Assembly (NCBI GenBank): GCA_947650285.1
Contig: CANTFL010000361.1
Coordinates: 62,001-126,000, forward strand
Reading direction: 5' to 3'
DNA: 64,000 bases
DNA from: Hyaloperonospora brassicae
Lineage: Eukaryota > Oomycota > Peronosporomycetes > Peronosporales > Peronosporaceae
Shown here: positions 53,670-64,000 of the stretch, in pieces
Layout: each line of letters starts with the position of its first letter
Numbering within the stretch: position 1 is the stretch's first letter
Program-made: the position numbers and the translations under genes
Notes under the pieces: generated by a model
What the model was told of the DNA's origin: nothing
Database searches by the model: none
The model's input: the letters and a program-made list of their open reading frames with translations, nothing else

Positions 53670-55454
53670 CTGCAGCGTATGCCAAAACAAGTAGACAATA
53701 GTGACAGCAATCAACAGTTGTTATCAATAAATTATACATTTTGCATAAAAATATAGCGAGCGAAAAAAGTAGAGACAAACATGTAAAAAACGCACTATTC
53801 GGGGAGCTTCGGACGAGGTAGAGCGTGTCAGAGTCTAGCGTTTCTATGCGGAGGAAGCGAACGGTAGTCGTACACAATAGAGAGAGCGTTAGGTATGACG
53901 ACTAAAGTCACGGCCGGGATTGGACGCAACTGGACACGTCACGTCGTAGGCAGATACAGGAGACGAACGCACCATTTGCCATGTTCTTTCTGGTCGACTG
54001 TTGTCGAAATGGATAAAATGCAGATCAGGTTTTTATCGACACTTTGTTGAGCGGAGTGCTTTGTTTTGTGGCTTTATATAAAAAGCGAAAGAAAGGATCA
54101 AACAGCTATACAAGAGTCTGCAACAGCGATGTGCGCTACCGGTCTTGCTGTAGATGAAGTAGTAGTAGTAGTAAAGTGGGGTATATTGAGGAACGATTGG
54201 CGACCAGCTATACTCAATGAAGTAGCCGAGTTGCAAAATAGGGTCAACGATATACGTACGTTTCTATCGATGGCTGTGATAATGGACCATCACACGGCGA
54301 ACGGCCTCGTGTGACTTTCTGTGAGATATTTGATGCTTCACATACACCCATTACTGCAACACATGCAACTATCAGAGCTTTTACATCGCTTGTTGTCACT
54401 GTAGTCTACGAGTATTAGGCAGTGATCCTACAGAGGATGGCCAGCGTGTCCAGTACGGTATGTTACACGTAGTTCATATGAGAGATGGAACCACACGAAG
54501 ATACTTCAGAACATGTAATGTGGTAAGTGGAGTAAAAGCTCCGCATAATGTTGCGGTCAGGTGCTGTTTTCTACTGGCAGGTCTCTGCCGTTATAAAGAG
54601 CTGTGATGATCAAAGCCAGGGCGAGAGGATAGTAATCTTCGACCTCACAGTAGTGATCGGGTCGGATGCACTCGACTAAATCTTCGTTCGCCTTGACGTA
54701 GTCTTCTAAGCAGCATAAGCAATGCGTCATGATGCAAACACACCAAGTCGTTTCTTAGATCATGCTCGAGAGCTTCGAAGTAACACTCGATTGCGAGCTC
54801 ATTATCTTTTTTCCCAACGAGCGTCGTCGTTCCGTCTTCTTTAGTTTTGCTTAGTGTACCGCTGCCATGCGGCGTAACGTCGTAATATCATCTTCGCCTC
54901 TTTTCATCCGAGCCCCGATCAGCTGCTTGGTCTTCAGCAGGTACGCCGAACAGTTTGATGAAGCTATGCTCAATCTATGCCCCCTTCATCAGCGCATCAT
55001 TGGCCCTTTTGCACGTTCCCATGACTCTGAAAGTCAAAGCATGGCGCAGGCATATCATTGCATAACATTGGGTTGTAGCGTTCGCAGCGGTACGCGTCGT
55101 CCGCTGCTTTCTTCAACATCGATGCCCCCATATGCCAATCCAAGGATCCCATTAACCGTATTGTTGCGGTGTCTGTGTGGCGGAAAACACTAGCGTCACA
55201 CTCACACCGCAACAACAAGGCTCACGAACGTCTCTTTTCCTCAGCGTTCTCAGCCATAATATCAAGAAGGAACGACGAAGCCGGTCCCACTTGCTGAGGA
55301 AAGACGGTCTATGCTTGAAAACAGCAAGCAAGATCTTAACGGATTCGAACTCCATCAAAGGCGCTATGAAGTTCACGATCGAGACAAGCAATGGAATGCA
55401 ACAAGTTCAAAGTGTGCTCCGTGGAAACTTCGAGTGGTGTCTTCATACAAGTTC
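53670..55454. other. Intergenic region with copia-like scraps
   Basis: The first 250 bp is upstream of the bromodomain gene and is AT-rich. At about 54880-55010 the minus strand has a segment like copia gag (LLKTKQLIGARMKRGEDDITT-type). At about 55310-55490 the plus strand has a segment like the copia protease region (TSNGMQQVQSVLRG). Both are short and broken, so the copia assignment is tentative. Confidence 0.35.
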
Positions 55455-55830
55455 TGTAACGGGGAGAGCCCGTTTCAAGAAATTGACACCAGATTGAGAC
55501 AAATAGCATTTTATCTTAAGTGATGATATTCACCAAGCTTTACCGTACTGAGTAAATATCGAAGAACTATTGTCTTTAGTGGTAATATTCAGAGCCACTC
55601 CACTCGTTGGTTGACATAGGTCATTTTATCCACCAATTAACTTCAACTTATGCTAGACGCGCGCAATAGGGGTTGAGTGAGTAGCTTCATTTGACGTTTG
55701 CCGTTTGGTGTAGTTGAAGGAAATCAAAAGATGATTTGGTAGTAGGAAGCTTTAATTATGTTCATTACAGTTTACTTTTACTTTTAAACGTGTTTGTTTA
55801 GGATATAAAGTCTTCCCCTGATCGTAAAGT
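55455..55830 (+). repeat. Diverged solo or truncated LTR of the left Gypsy family
   Basis: It begins TGTAACGGGGAGAGCCCG, which matches the sense start of the 447-bp LTR, including the terminal hairpin. Further collinear matches include AGTGGTAATATTC, the GGTTGA...CCACCAA block, TAGACGCGCGCAATAG and AGATGATTT. Many substitutions and gaps separate it from the intact copies. The right boundary is uncertain. Orientation is plus, opposite to the element at 2457-10684. Confidence 0.65.
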
Positions 55831-56477
55831 GTACGTGATATTTTCGAAGCACCAGCCGACACTGTGTCAGTGTAGGCAGCTTGTACTGTGTCAGCATAAG
55901 CGGATGCTGCTCCGTACAATGTCCAACTAAAGTAAGCGTCCCCTCGAATTTGTCGGTGTATCGTGCAGTTGGCACTTCTGTAACATCCTTCATATCCTTC
56001 ACTTTTTCAACGAAACGGCTCTTGTCAGGATGCCCACCCTAATTCTATCAATGAGGCTAATAATTGGGCATTAGGGTGGCACGGGTTATCCTCATCAACA
56101 CTGCAAGCCGTATGGAGCTTGGCAAAAACGTTCATCAGCATTTCTTCATTCATTAAACTTTCTCCGCCGATTGTACCCGCTAACAATTCATCTCCTTCGC
56201 AGCTACTTAGAAATCCGGGATAGGATAACTTGACTTTCAGGTTCGAGAGATCTGATCGAAATCGCGAGATTGGACCACGATCGTGAGCCACCCATTCCAG
56301 TCAGTAGTCTTCCAATCAGAATCCTCTTCTGACTTAACTGATACCTGAGATTTGTGGGCTCCCTCGTCCCAACTAATCAGTGCAAATATCGTGCTTGCTT
56401 TATCACAATTGTCCCCTGCACCGTTAGTCGGCAAACGGTGTCGATCTAGTTGTGCATAGTCTGCGTCTTGACGGCTA
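55831..56477 (-). other. Unassigned open segments on the minus strand
   Basis: Frames at 55784-56002, 56025-56291 and 56237-56434 have protein-like composition (for example TTDWNGWLTIVVQSRDFDQ and LLASLIELGWA) but are in different frames with stops between them. They may be relics of one gene or of transposon sequence. No family is recognised. Confidence 0.3.
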
Positions 56478-57233
56478 TTGACCCCTTTTCAGTCAAACTT
56501 GTATTCCCCCATGACAGATCGTGCCACATCAGATTCCACCCATCGATCCAACATTCGATCGAACGTCCCCGGGTATCAACCGGATACACCTGCTGTGGTG
56601 TTTGTCCCTTCGGGTAACCCCAGCCTTGTCTGTTCGGACACTCCCAAACTGGTATTGGGTGCGTGTGATCACTCGGTAGTCACCGCCATAGTCACCTGGC
56701 ACGACACGCGCGACGAGGATCTAAGTTCGGTGTCCAGCGCGGGTTCGCCTCCGTTCCCTGATCGATGTGCTCTTATAACCGAAAGCGACATCCTGCATTC
56801 TCGTGAGAGAAATTCTGCTCCGCTTCTTAGCGGTCGCGTGGGGTCATCGTCTACGATCGACTGTGAATCGGTAAAAGATGTGATCGACTCCCTCTTCTTT
56901 CTACTAGATTAGCAACAAGAGATCATGGACCGCTATGGGGATATGGAGGCCGTGTTAGCTCGGCAGATCGACCTCAACCGCCCTCTGGAAGAGCGCTTTC
57001 CGGAGCTCTGCACCTCCGCCTCTCCGTTAGTTGATTTTGTACGAGGCAAGTATGATAACCTGCGCGCAAGACTGAAAGATGATTTACAACGGTCGACGGC
57101 GTTTAGCGGCGAGCTGGGCGACTTCCAAGCCAAGATACAAAATCACGCCTCCAACATCGAAGATCAGGCCTCCAAGATCTTGCGCCTAAAAAAGGAACTT
57201 CTAAAGGCCATCCAAGCCCGCCACATCGCGTAA
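56478..57233 (+). pseudogene. Antisense frames of the second Gypsy element: acidic start and coiled coil
   Basis: The frame at 56478-56912 is Ser/Thr/Asp-rich without a domain. The next, 56925-57233, starts MDRYGDMEAVLARQIDL and becomes a charged coiled coil. They lie 12 bp apart in different frames, suggesting one broken gene. Further plus-strand pieces of coiled-coil character continue to about 57550. Orientation is opposite to pol. Confidence 0.5.
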
Positions 57234-57586
57234 GAAATATATGACCGCAAGATCGCCGAGGTTCGCACGCAAATGGATGAGACCGGAGATCGCTCGGTGG
57301 TGGAGCGTGATGCGCTTTTGGATAGTCTCTACCGAGTGCTGAGCAATCGATCTCAGTACAAGAACGCATAAACTTAATCACATGACAAGCTTCGTCGCAG
57401 TGTTGAGATCATCAGGGAACTTCAACCGGAGTTGCGTCGGGAGCAAGCAAACGTCGCTAATCAATCTTCGAAACGTGCACGGTTACGACGCGTTTTACTG
57501 GATCGCGACTCCGTGCTCACTCAGATGCGCTTTGGTTTGTCTAATTTGACCGCTGAAAGTACCGCGCTATCCAGAATCATTGCACG

Positions 57587-58087
57587 TTGTGGGATCGCAT
57601 GGCGTCGCTGATTACAGGCGTTCCTGTACCGATCTCGACCGTAATGGAATCGATTCCGGCTCCGGGGCTGCCAACGCTTTATTTCGATCCCGCGTTGCCA
57701 AGCCGCAAACTTCCGCGTAATTCATTGCCTTTACACGCACAGCCCGTCCCCAAAAGATTCACTCGATCATCTATTTCCACCCCCCATCCAAACCATTTGG
57801 TGAATCGGGAAGATCGCTCGATCACAAAACCCGCCACATTCTCGAGGCCGCTCGTCCTGACCGCAAACCTGGCAAGTCACTACTACGCCGTTCTGGCCCG
57901 ACTGACTCTTAAGATGAAGAATCTACCGAGATCGAAGATGCGACCCTTGCAGCGCTGTCTGGCTCGCGATCTTCTTATCGTCAAAAATCGCCCGGTGCCA
58001 GATCCCAAAGTTCGGCCGGATTTTTCACCTCCCCGATCGTCGTGGACTTCCCTAGTAGAATGGCGGTGGATACGACATCCCCCTTAG
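57587..58087 (+). pseudogene. Antisense frame of the second Gypsy element: Pro/Ser-rich middle
   Basis: A 166-codon frame rich in Pro, Ser and Arg with no recognisable domain. It lies between the coiled-coil part and the more structured part at 58377, all on the plus strand. A linker in one large antisense gene is the simplest reading. Confidence 0.4.
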
Positions 58088-58376
58088 ATCCCCCGGCGAT
58101 ATTTCAAGCGATTCCGAGGGGTCGATAAGTATCACCGACAGCCCGTGTGCACCCGTCAACATGTTGCTGCCGCAGTCAGACTATGATAAAATACTATCTC
58201 CCATCGAGATTGATCGGGCTGAGTGGATCCCGAGATTCCTGGATCGCGTGACCCGATCTTTCATTTAAGTCGCGCCTTGGTCGGCACGGAGGATTAGCCG
58301 GATCAGCGTTGCTGAGTTTAAAGTTGATTTCTTCTTTTGAAAATGTGGCAAACTTAAACGGTATCCGTTTCTGGCG

Positions 58377-58971
58377 TTGATGGTAAGCAACAATCCACCC
58401 GTCCCAGCTGATTGGGCCCCTGTGTTGGTGTCGATAGCTCAGATCGAGATGCTGTATGCGTCGGAACCTTGGGAGACAGCCATTCCACAGATCACACCGG
58501 TCTCTTTCCGTCGTGTAGGATGGTTCGACAAACTTGCCACTTTGTATCAAGAATACGAAGATCGGAGTCTTCAGTTCCAATGGGAGTCGACACATGCGAT
58601 CTTCATCTCCCACGAGCACCGGCTTGGTGACTCTCGTCATGCCGAATTTTGCAAGCAGAGAAAACAGAGGTGATCGCGAGCTGTAGCCCGGTAAAAATCG
58701 ATCCTTCGGTTCTCTCGGAGACATGATTGCGGGACACTGCGATCTAGATATCTCGATTTATCCCTTCTTCCTGCCTCTCTCAACGTTTAAAGAAGTGCCA
58801 CCGTGGTATCCAGGTTTCAACAGCCAAAATCAAGACGTCCCTGATTTGCCGGCCGCTCTGTCCCAGCTAAAGGCCGATGAGCTGTGGAGATCCCAGTATC
58901 GCTCTTTGCCTGTGGACCACCCCGGATCGTCGATCTCGTGGTTGCATGGCAAGTTTACTTTCTCTGAATAG
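58377..58971 (+). pseudogene. Antisense frames of the second Gypsy element: globular C-terminal part
   Basis: The frame 58377-58673 has a tryptophan-rich globular look (PADWAPVLVSIAQIEMLY, VGWFDKLATLYQEYE). The frame 58723-58971 continues with PWYPGF and ELWRSQYRSLP. This combination looks like a real folded domain rather than a shadow, but I know no named family for it. It ends about 450 bp before the integrase end on the opposite strand, so the two genes are tail to tail. Confidence 0.45.
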
Positions 58972-59425
58972 CTATGTTGGCTTACTTGGCTTCCATACTC
59001 CAATTATAATTTCTTCTCGATCTCTTATCTTGTGTTATTCTTGAGATTAGCTTTGTTCCCTTTTATTTCGGCTTCTCAGCCGTTATCGGATCTCCACGAT
59101 CTACGGTCGTCACTAATATTACATATATCACATCCACCTTCTCATACAACCTGCTTGTACGTCAATCACACCCATTCCGCTAGCTGTCGATCTCTACCCC
59201 GTGAGATTGCATCTCTTCGAAACGATTTCGACTCACCCGATTCCGATCAAACTCTTGAAGCAACGCTCCGCAGTTCAGATTGCCTTCGTCGATCTAGGTC
59301 AGCTCGCTGTGCTCCTAGCACCGCACCAGATACTATTTATTTATCCGACCATAACGAGTCTCAAGTCACGATCGCACATTCAAAATCTCCTCCACTTCGT
59401 ATTCGTCAGCATCCAATTTGGTATC

Positions 59426-60656
59426 CTAACTATCCTCCGGTAGGAGCGATTCATCGAAATCGACGCGTTTCCCACTGTCAACCACCAATACACTATCCTG
59501 CTGATCCAAAAAGATTAGCACTCGTTTGTAATGGGAGACGTGCACGACCAGAAACAATCTGTATGGCGTTCCTGCAATATCGAAACGAGCCGCATGGTCT
59601 CCGCAAAGCTCAGCCACTCGAAATGGCCCATTCCACATATATGCGATCTTGTGGGCGTATCCATATTTGACTCGATCCAAATAGAGCAATATTTGCTTCC
59701 AACACGCTATGTTGTGCAGATCGCTATCCGCATTATGTCGATCTGCTCGATCTCGGATCGCGATCTTGAGACGCCCAATCACCTTCACTCTAGCTCGCTG
59801 GTACTGACGCTGGATGCTGTATCGCCATCTTCTTGGGTCCGGATCACGTGTCTTGTTGCTTCCCAGAGGTATAGTTGCCTCCAATGTCGATCTCGGATCC
59901 CAACCGTGCATCAGGTAAAATGGATTGTCTCCGCGCACACGAAGTTGTGCCTTATTGATCGCAAATGTCAGTATCTCAGCGTACCTGTCCCAATACTTTT
60001 GATCTGCATCTACAACGTACATCTTGATGGATCGAGTTAGCGTCTGTAACATGCGTTATGCTGTACCATTTGCTAAAGAACGATAAGCCATAGTAGCACG
60101 TTTCTTCTGTCCGGCGATCTTGTTAAAGTCTCGGAATAAATCTGACACTCATCCATGTTCCAGGCCACTTCACTTGCTCCAAACCTTCGGAACACGCATT
60201 CCTCGTACCCTTCGGCAATCGTTTGCGTTTATGCGCTTGCTCTAGCGAGAACATATCCCGATAATAGATCAACCCACTACAGCAGCTCCTTATTCCCTTT
60301 GAACGAACTAGGAAGAGAAGGTATGTGATCCATTGCGATCACTTAAAATGGGTATGTGGATTGCACATTTCCTGGTATTCCCTCAGGGATCGAATGTAAT
60401 CGTTTTTCTGTAGTACAATTCACACACTCGCCTACATACTATTGGACGCTCTGATTTAATCCTCTTTAATGAAAATTGAATCGGATCCGCTGGTACGTAC
60501 TTCCGATCCCTTGGTGACCCCTTCCAAACTCGTGTAATAATGATGCAGAAAGTTTTGCTGCAACAATTCAGGCACCACGAGGCGGATCCTCTCTGGGCGC
60601 TCTTCAGATGGCCCAGACGATCGGGGGAAGAATATTAGCAATCCGTTCCCGTCCAC
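59426..60656 (-). pseudogene. Integrase remains of the second Gypsy element
   Basis: The right part (60456-60656) has the start of the zinc-binding region (RLVVPELLQQNFLHHYYTSLEG). The core between 60053 and 60440 is too degraded to place the catalytic acids. The left part (59426-60052) is the end of the core and the C-terminal region, with AINKAQLRVRGDNPFYLMHG, YLDRVKYGYAHKIAYMWNGPFRV-type and HVSHYKR motifs. No chromodomain follows. Confidence 0.75.
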
Positions 60657-60934
60657 TTAATATTCTGGAGCTATCCAAGAACACGTCCTTGCCTCTTCAT
60701 CACTCATCTGGGTTATATTCCCAACCAGATTATCTTCACGCTGGCGATCTAACATTAACCTTCTTGCGCCCCATCGATCCGCTCGATCCGAATATGTTGT
60801 ACTACTACTTCGCGTAGCACCTCGGGCCGCCTGCGTCTTTGCAACGGTGACCTGGTGATCGCAGCCATCTTTACTATTTGATCTGGCTTTCCTGGTACGA
60901 TCAATTCATCCAATCGATTCAATGATATCAAATC

Positions 60935-61407
60935 TTACATCTCTGAGTCAGAGGTGACGATTGCAACTATCTTCCATCGCAAGCTAAGTTTTCTTATCGA
61001 TATGCACTTTAATCCATTCCGCTTCATTTGTAGAAATTCGTGCTTCGGCCAAAACTGAAGTCTTTGCATTGCCTCGAGTCGTCGAAACTGCAGCCCTAGC
61101 GCTTTGCAAACGATCCTACCCCGCATCTGGCAAATCACCAAGTTAAAATTATCACATGTGATGACCCGTCTTCTAGTTTGATTATCCAACAATCGAACCA
61201 AAGCAATAAACCGCGAAATTCGGCTGCTTTCACTATTAAATGCATCGCATAGTCGGACTCAGCTGCCACAACAGTCCATTCCTGAAGCCTCCACACGATC
61301 GCTCTATACTGCCTACTCTTCCGTTTAATACGAGCTGATCCATCGAAACTAACCACCACGATATTATCTCTTAACTCCTCCGTAGGCCGAACGGCATCCT
61401 CATCCAC
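60935..61407 (-). pseudogene. RNase H remains of the second Gypsy element
   Basis: Two overlapping frames give the RNase H domain: VVVSFDGSARIKRKS with the first catalytic Asp, AIVWRLQEWTVVAAESDYAM, a KAAEFRGLLL helix with the catalytic Glu, and, after a frameshift, VITCDNFNLVICQMRG with a further Asp. The type is RNase HI-like, different from that in the left element. Confidence 0.75.
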
Positions 61408-61873
61408 TCAAATAGACATGAAGGGGTAACAAACGAAGAGACCAGCCTTGCCCGTTCGGTCATTTTCTCAACCCAAAATCCGCTATCCATATCCAAGGAA
61501 CAATACCACAGTGTTGTGTACATGTCTTGCAGCAGATTGCTGATAAGCGGCATGGGGTACACCATAAGCCATGTTAACTGATTCAACCGCCTATAATTAG
61601 CACATAGCCTGATATCTTTTCCGTTTTCTTGATGGTCACGACTATAGGCGATGCTCATGGAGATATCAAAGGTCGAATGGTTTTGGCCGACAACAATCCC
61701 TTGATTAGATCTGCCAGCTTCTCTCGAAACTTGGTTGCAACCGGCCGTACATGCTGAGCAATCGGATTAGCCCCACCGACATCAATATAGCATACAGCTC
61801 CACGCGCGGCAGGGGGTAAAGCATTGGATTTTCCAATCAACAGGTGCTTGTTATTCCATATCAACTGTCGCAA
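61371..61873 (-). pseudogene. Reverse transcriptase remains of the second Gypsy element
   Basis: The frame 61655-61873 has the fingers lead-in (KFREKLADLIKGLLSAKTIRP). After a shift, 61371-61658 continues with GKDIRLCANYRRLNQLT, MVYPMPLISNLLQDM, SLDMDSGFW and MRMPFGLR. The YxDD block is missing: sequence passes directly into RNase H, so the palm and thumb regions have been deleted. Confidence 0.8.
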
Positions 61874-62527
61874 ACTCTCTCAATCTTCGATCAATAGAAT
61901 ACCAGTATCTTCAGCTTTGAAATCATCAATGGTAATATCGATCAACGATGCTTCTACCTCTGGCAGCACATCCAGGTATTGCTCGAAATCTTCCGCGAAT
62001 AATTCACCTCCTTCATGATAATACACTAATGGAGAAGAAGGCTCTTGTTTCTTCGCGTCCCCGCCGTCTGTAACTACAACGGCTTCTTGAACTGGTCGCT
62101 AAGGTCGATCTAACTTTTTACGATCTCCAGTTTTGATCTCAATTGATTGGTAGCCGGACTCTCCTTGTTATCACTATCTTCAGCTTCGGTCTCGTCTGAT
62201 TGATGGATGGCCGTTCTTCGTAACGGATCAGTATCTTCACGTTCGATCCCCTCGCTCAATCGTCATGGGGCCTTATTTTACAGTTTCTACCGCACATAAA
62301 TCTTTCATCGATCTCCGATATCTGCTATAGTCGTTTATCTTTCGTAATGTGATTCTTGAATACCGTTCTTACTGTTAAAGCTCAGCTCCGGCCGCGACTA
62401 TATCTCTCCAGAATCTAGTTGATGTCGCGATACAATCTTTTTCAGGGACTTTGACCTCCTTTGTTTCCATCTTCGAACAGGATAAAGTTCGCGCCAGTCT
62501 TATATACTTGGGGTGATATATAAGTGG

Positions 62528-62764
62528 TTATGCGTATACCCAGAGCTCTTCCTCTTCTCGCTCCACCCTAGCTTTATATGTCAACTTGTGCCATTTGCTG
62601 TACCGCTGCGACCCAACATACACATATCCTCGCGATCGAAGTATTATGTCATCTGTCATCCATAAGGCCGGAGGGACACCATAATTTAGCACCAGATCGT
62701 GTGTACCTACGTTCATAAGCTGCAAGAACATGATCTTGCTCGTCCCGGACGTCACTGTAGACAC
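62528..62764 (-). pseudogene. Pol region between protease and RT, second Gypsy element
   Basis: A 78-codon frame (MNVGTHDLVLNYG, RSRGYVYVGSQRY) with beta-rich composition lies between the expected protease position and reverse transcriptase. I associate this type of segment with oomycete Gypsy pol proteins but cannot name a domain. The protease itself (about 62780-63070) is too decayed to define. Confidence 0.45.
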
Positions 62765-63179
62765 CGACTCTCATCAATCACACATCCTATCTTACGACCA
62801 AAGTATTGTCTATGATTACTATCTCTGCGCCAGAGTCGAACGACATAGAAGCTGTTTCACTGTTGATCTTGCCTACATACTTGGATTGATTGAGCTTCTT
62901 TCCCAGGGTACGATACTCCAATACCCGCGCGAATCCCCTGGGGAGAGATCGAGTCTTATCTTCGTAGGGGATCAGGTATATTTGTCTACCCTTTACACAC
63001 TTGAGATCGGGACGAAGAAAGTAGAACCATCACGCATATCAGCGATCGGATCGATCCGATCGTCAGACTCTTGATCTCTCTGTTTTCTCTCAACAAATGC
63101 ATAAATGCAAAGCCTAGAACGCTCGGCTCGTACCAGATTCAAACCTGGCGAGCGTCCTAGCCAAACATCTCATCGACCT

Positions 63180-63536
63180 TTATTGGAACATTCCGGCATG
63201 CTTGCTGGGCATGCACCATTTGCGGATCAGATTGTATAATTCCTCCATAGGGCATTTGTCACAGTCATGTATCTCTCTACAAGCTGCACTTACGTTCAGG
63301 CACTTGTCCGATAGATGCCCTTTTCGGACACACTTTTGGCACGTCAATCCCTTCGAAAACCCACGATCGTCATGTTTTCTCGATCTGCAGTCGGTGCAAG
63401 ATTTATTTATCGTGACGCAATACGCACTGCTATAAAGACGATTGTCATCCGGATCAGCGCCCTTATCTTCCAGTTTCTTTGTGCGATCCGAGACCTCGGC
63501 CACAAACGCATTACGTTGGTCCCGTTCCTCGTCCAA
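63180..63536 (-). pseudogene. Gag zinc-knuckle region of the second Gypsy element
   Basis: The frame contains a perfect CCHC knuckle, C-x2-C-x4-H-x4-C, in CQKCVRKGHLSDKC, with several additional cysteines on both sides (SCTDC before, CREIHDCDKC after). The knuckle binds nucleic acid in the retroelement particle. Sequence from 63537 to the window end shows no further clear domain. Confidence 0.7.
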
Positions 63537-64000
63537 TCCTAATAATTCTGAGTTCTATTCACTGTTTTCGATCACCACACGAAGGTACATCACTGCACGG
63601 GCTGGTTTCGTCGGTGTCGGGAGAAAGCTGGTGCAGATCGCGGTCAAACTTCATTCTACCCTGTGGATGTTGCAGCACGTCGACTATCCATAACGGCAAG
63701 CAAGTGACGTTTCTTCATTCCATCTTAATACTCCAGCCGTAAAAATAATTGATTGTTTGGCTGGATCGGGATCGTCAAGCTTTCTGATAAAATGTTCACA
63801 TGCTCACGACGTACATCTAGCGATCCATCTCGAGTTCTTATCTTCGACCTAATCGCCGCGACATTTAATCGATACATTTACCTAAATGGAGATTCTTTAG
63901 TCCGATACTTTGTGTGATAATACTGCCTTCGAACTGACATACCATTGCCCCCATATTGCACGAGAAAACATTCCAATAGGTCCTACCATGAGCGACGAGC

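Larger units (their letters stand above)
56478..64000 (-). mobile_element. Second, older Ty3/Gypsy element, truncated by the window end
   Basis: On the minus strand the order from right to left is gag zinc knuckle (63180-63536), post-protease region (62528-62764), reverse transcriptase (61371-61873), RNase H (60935-61407), integrase zinc-binding start (60456-60656) and integrase C-terminal region (59426-60052). That is the Ty3/Gypsy order. All parts are broken by many stops and shifts, more than in the left element. Its 5' end lies beyond 64000 and its 3' LTR was not found. Left of the integrase end, plus-strand frames run from 56478 to 58971. Confidence 0.8.

Noticed and set aside
63115..63165. 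tRNA B-box-like sequence (GGTTTGAATC on the minus strand)
   Set aside because: No A-box or cloverleaf could be built; it lies in degraded transposon sequence.

Overview
The window looks like nuclear DNA of an oomycete, most likely a Peronosporales plant pathogen such as Phytophthora or a downy mildew. The grounds are an elicitin-like secreted protein, a bZIP factor with the Asn-to-Cys basic-region change known from oomycetes, mostly intron-poor genes with short GT-AG introns, and degraded Ty3/Gypsy elements packed around gene islands. No species can be named from sequence alone.

Layout. 1-10.7 kb is transposon territory. A Mutator-like (MULE-type) element at 387-1970 has about 300-bp inverted ends and a perfect 10-bp target duplication. 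A complete but decayed Ty3/Gypsy element on the minus strand (2457-10684) has two 447-bp LTRs and a TCCAG target duplication. 12.2-23.2 kb is a gene island: tyrosinase-like secreted protein (+), RNA polymerase III second-largest subunit (-), a Myb/SANT-like gene (-, one intron) and a UPF0489/C5orf22-like gene (+, several introns, reading frame disturbed). 23.2-28.3 kb is gene-poor and holds a 617-bp AGT microsatellite. 28.3-29.4 kb is the bZIP gene (-). 29.4-33.7 kb has no gene I can support. 33.7-53.7 kb is the main gene island: Hikeshi (+, three exons), an ATZ/TRZ-type amidohydrolase (-), an elicitin-like protein (-), an acidic coiled-coil unknown (-, two exons), a TBC RabGAP (+, four exons), a GBF1/GNOM-type Arf-GEF (+), a caprin-like protein (+), a DHHC palmitoyltransferase (+) and a bromodomain protein with a possible MED19-like N-terminus (-).

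53.7-64 kb is again transposon remains: copia-like scraps, a diverged LTR of the same family as the left element, and a second, older Ty3/Gypsy element on the minus strand that runs off the window. In both Gypsy elements, reading frames on the opposite strand lie between the integrase end and the expected 3' LTR, with an acidic/Ser-rich start and a coiled coil. This repeated antisense arrangement is the most unusual pattern in the window.

The host genes do not form one pathway. Three neighbours (TBC RabGAP, Arf-GEF, DHHC transferase) all act in membrane traffic, which may be chance. The tyrosinase-like and elicitin-like proteins carry signal peptides and would face the host or the cell wall.
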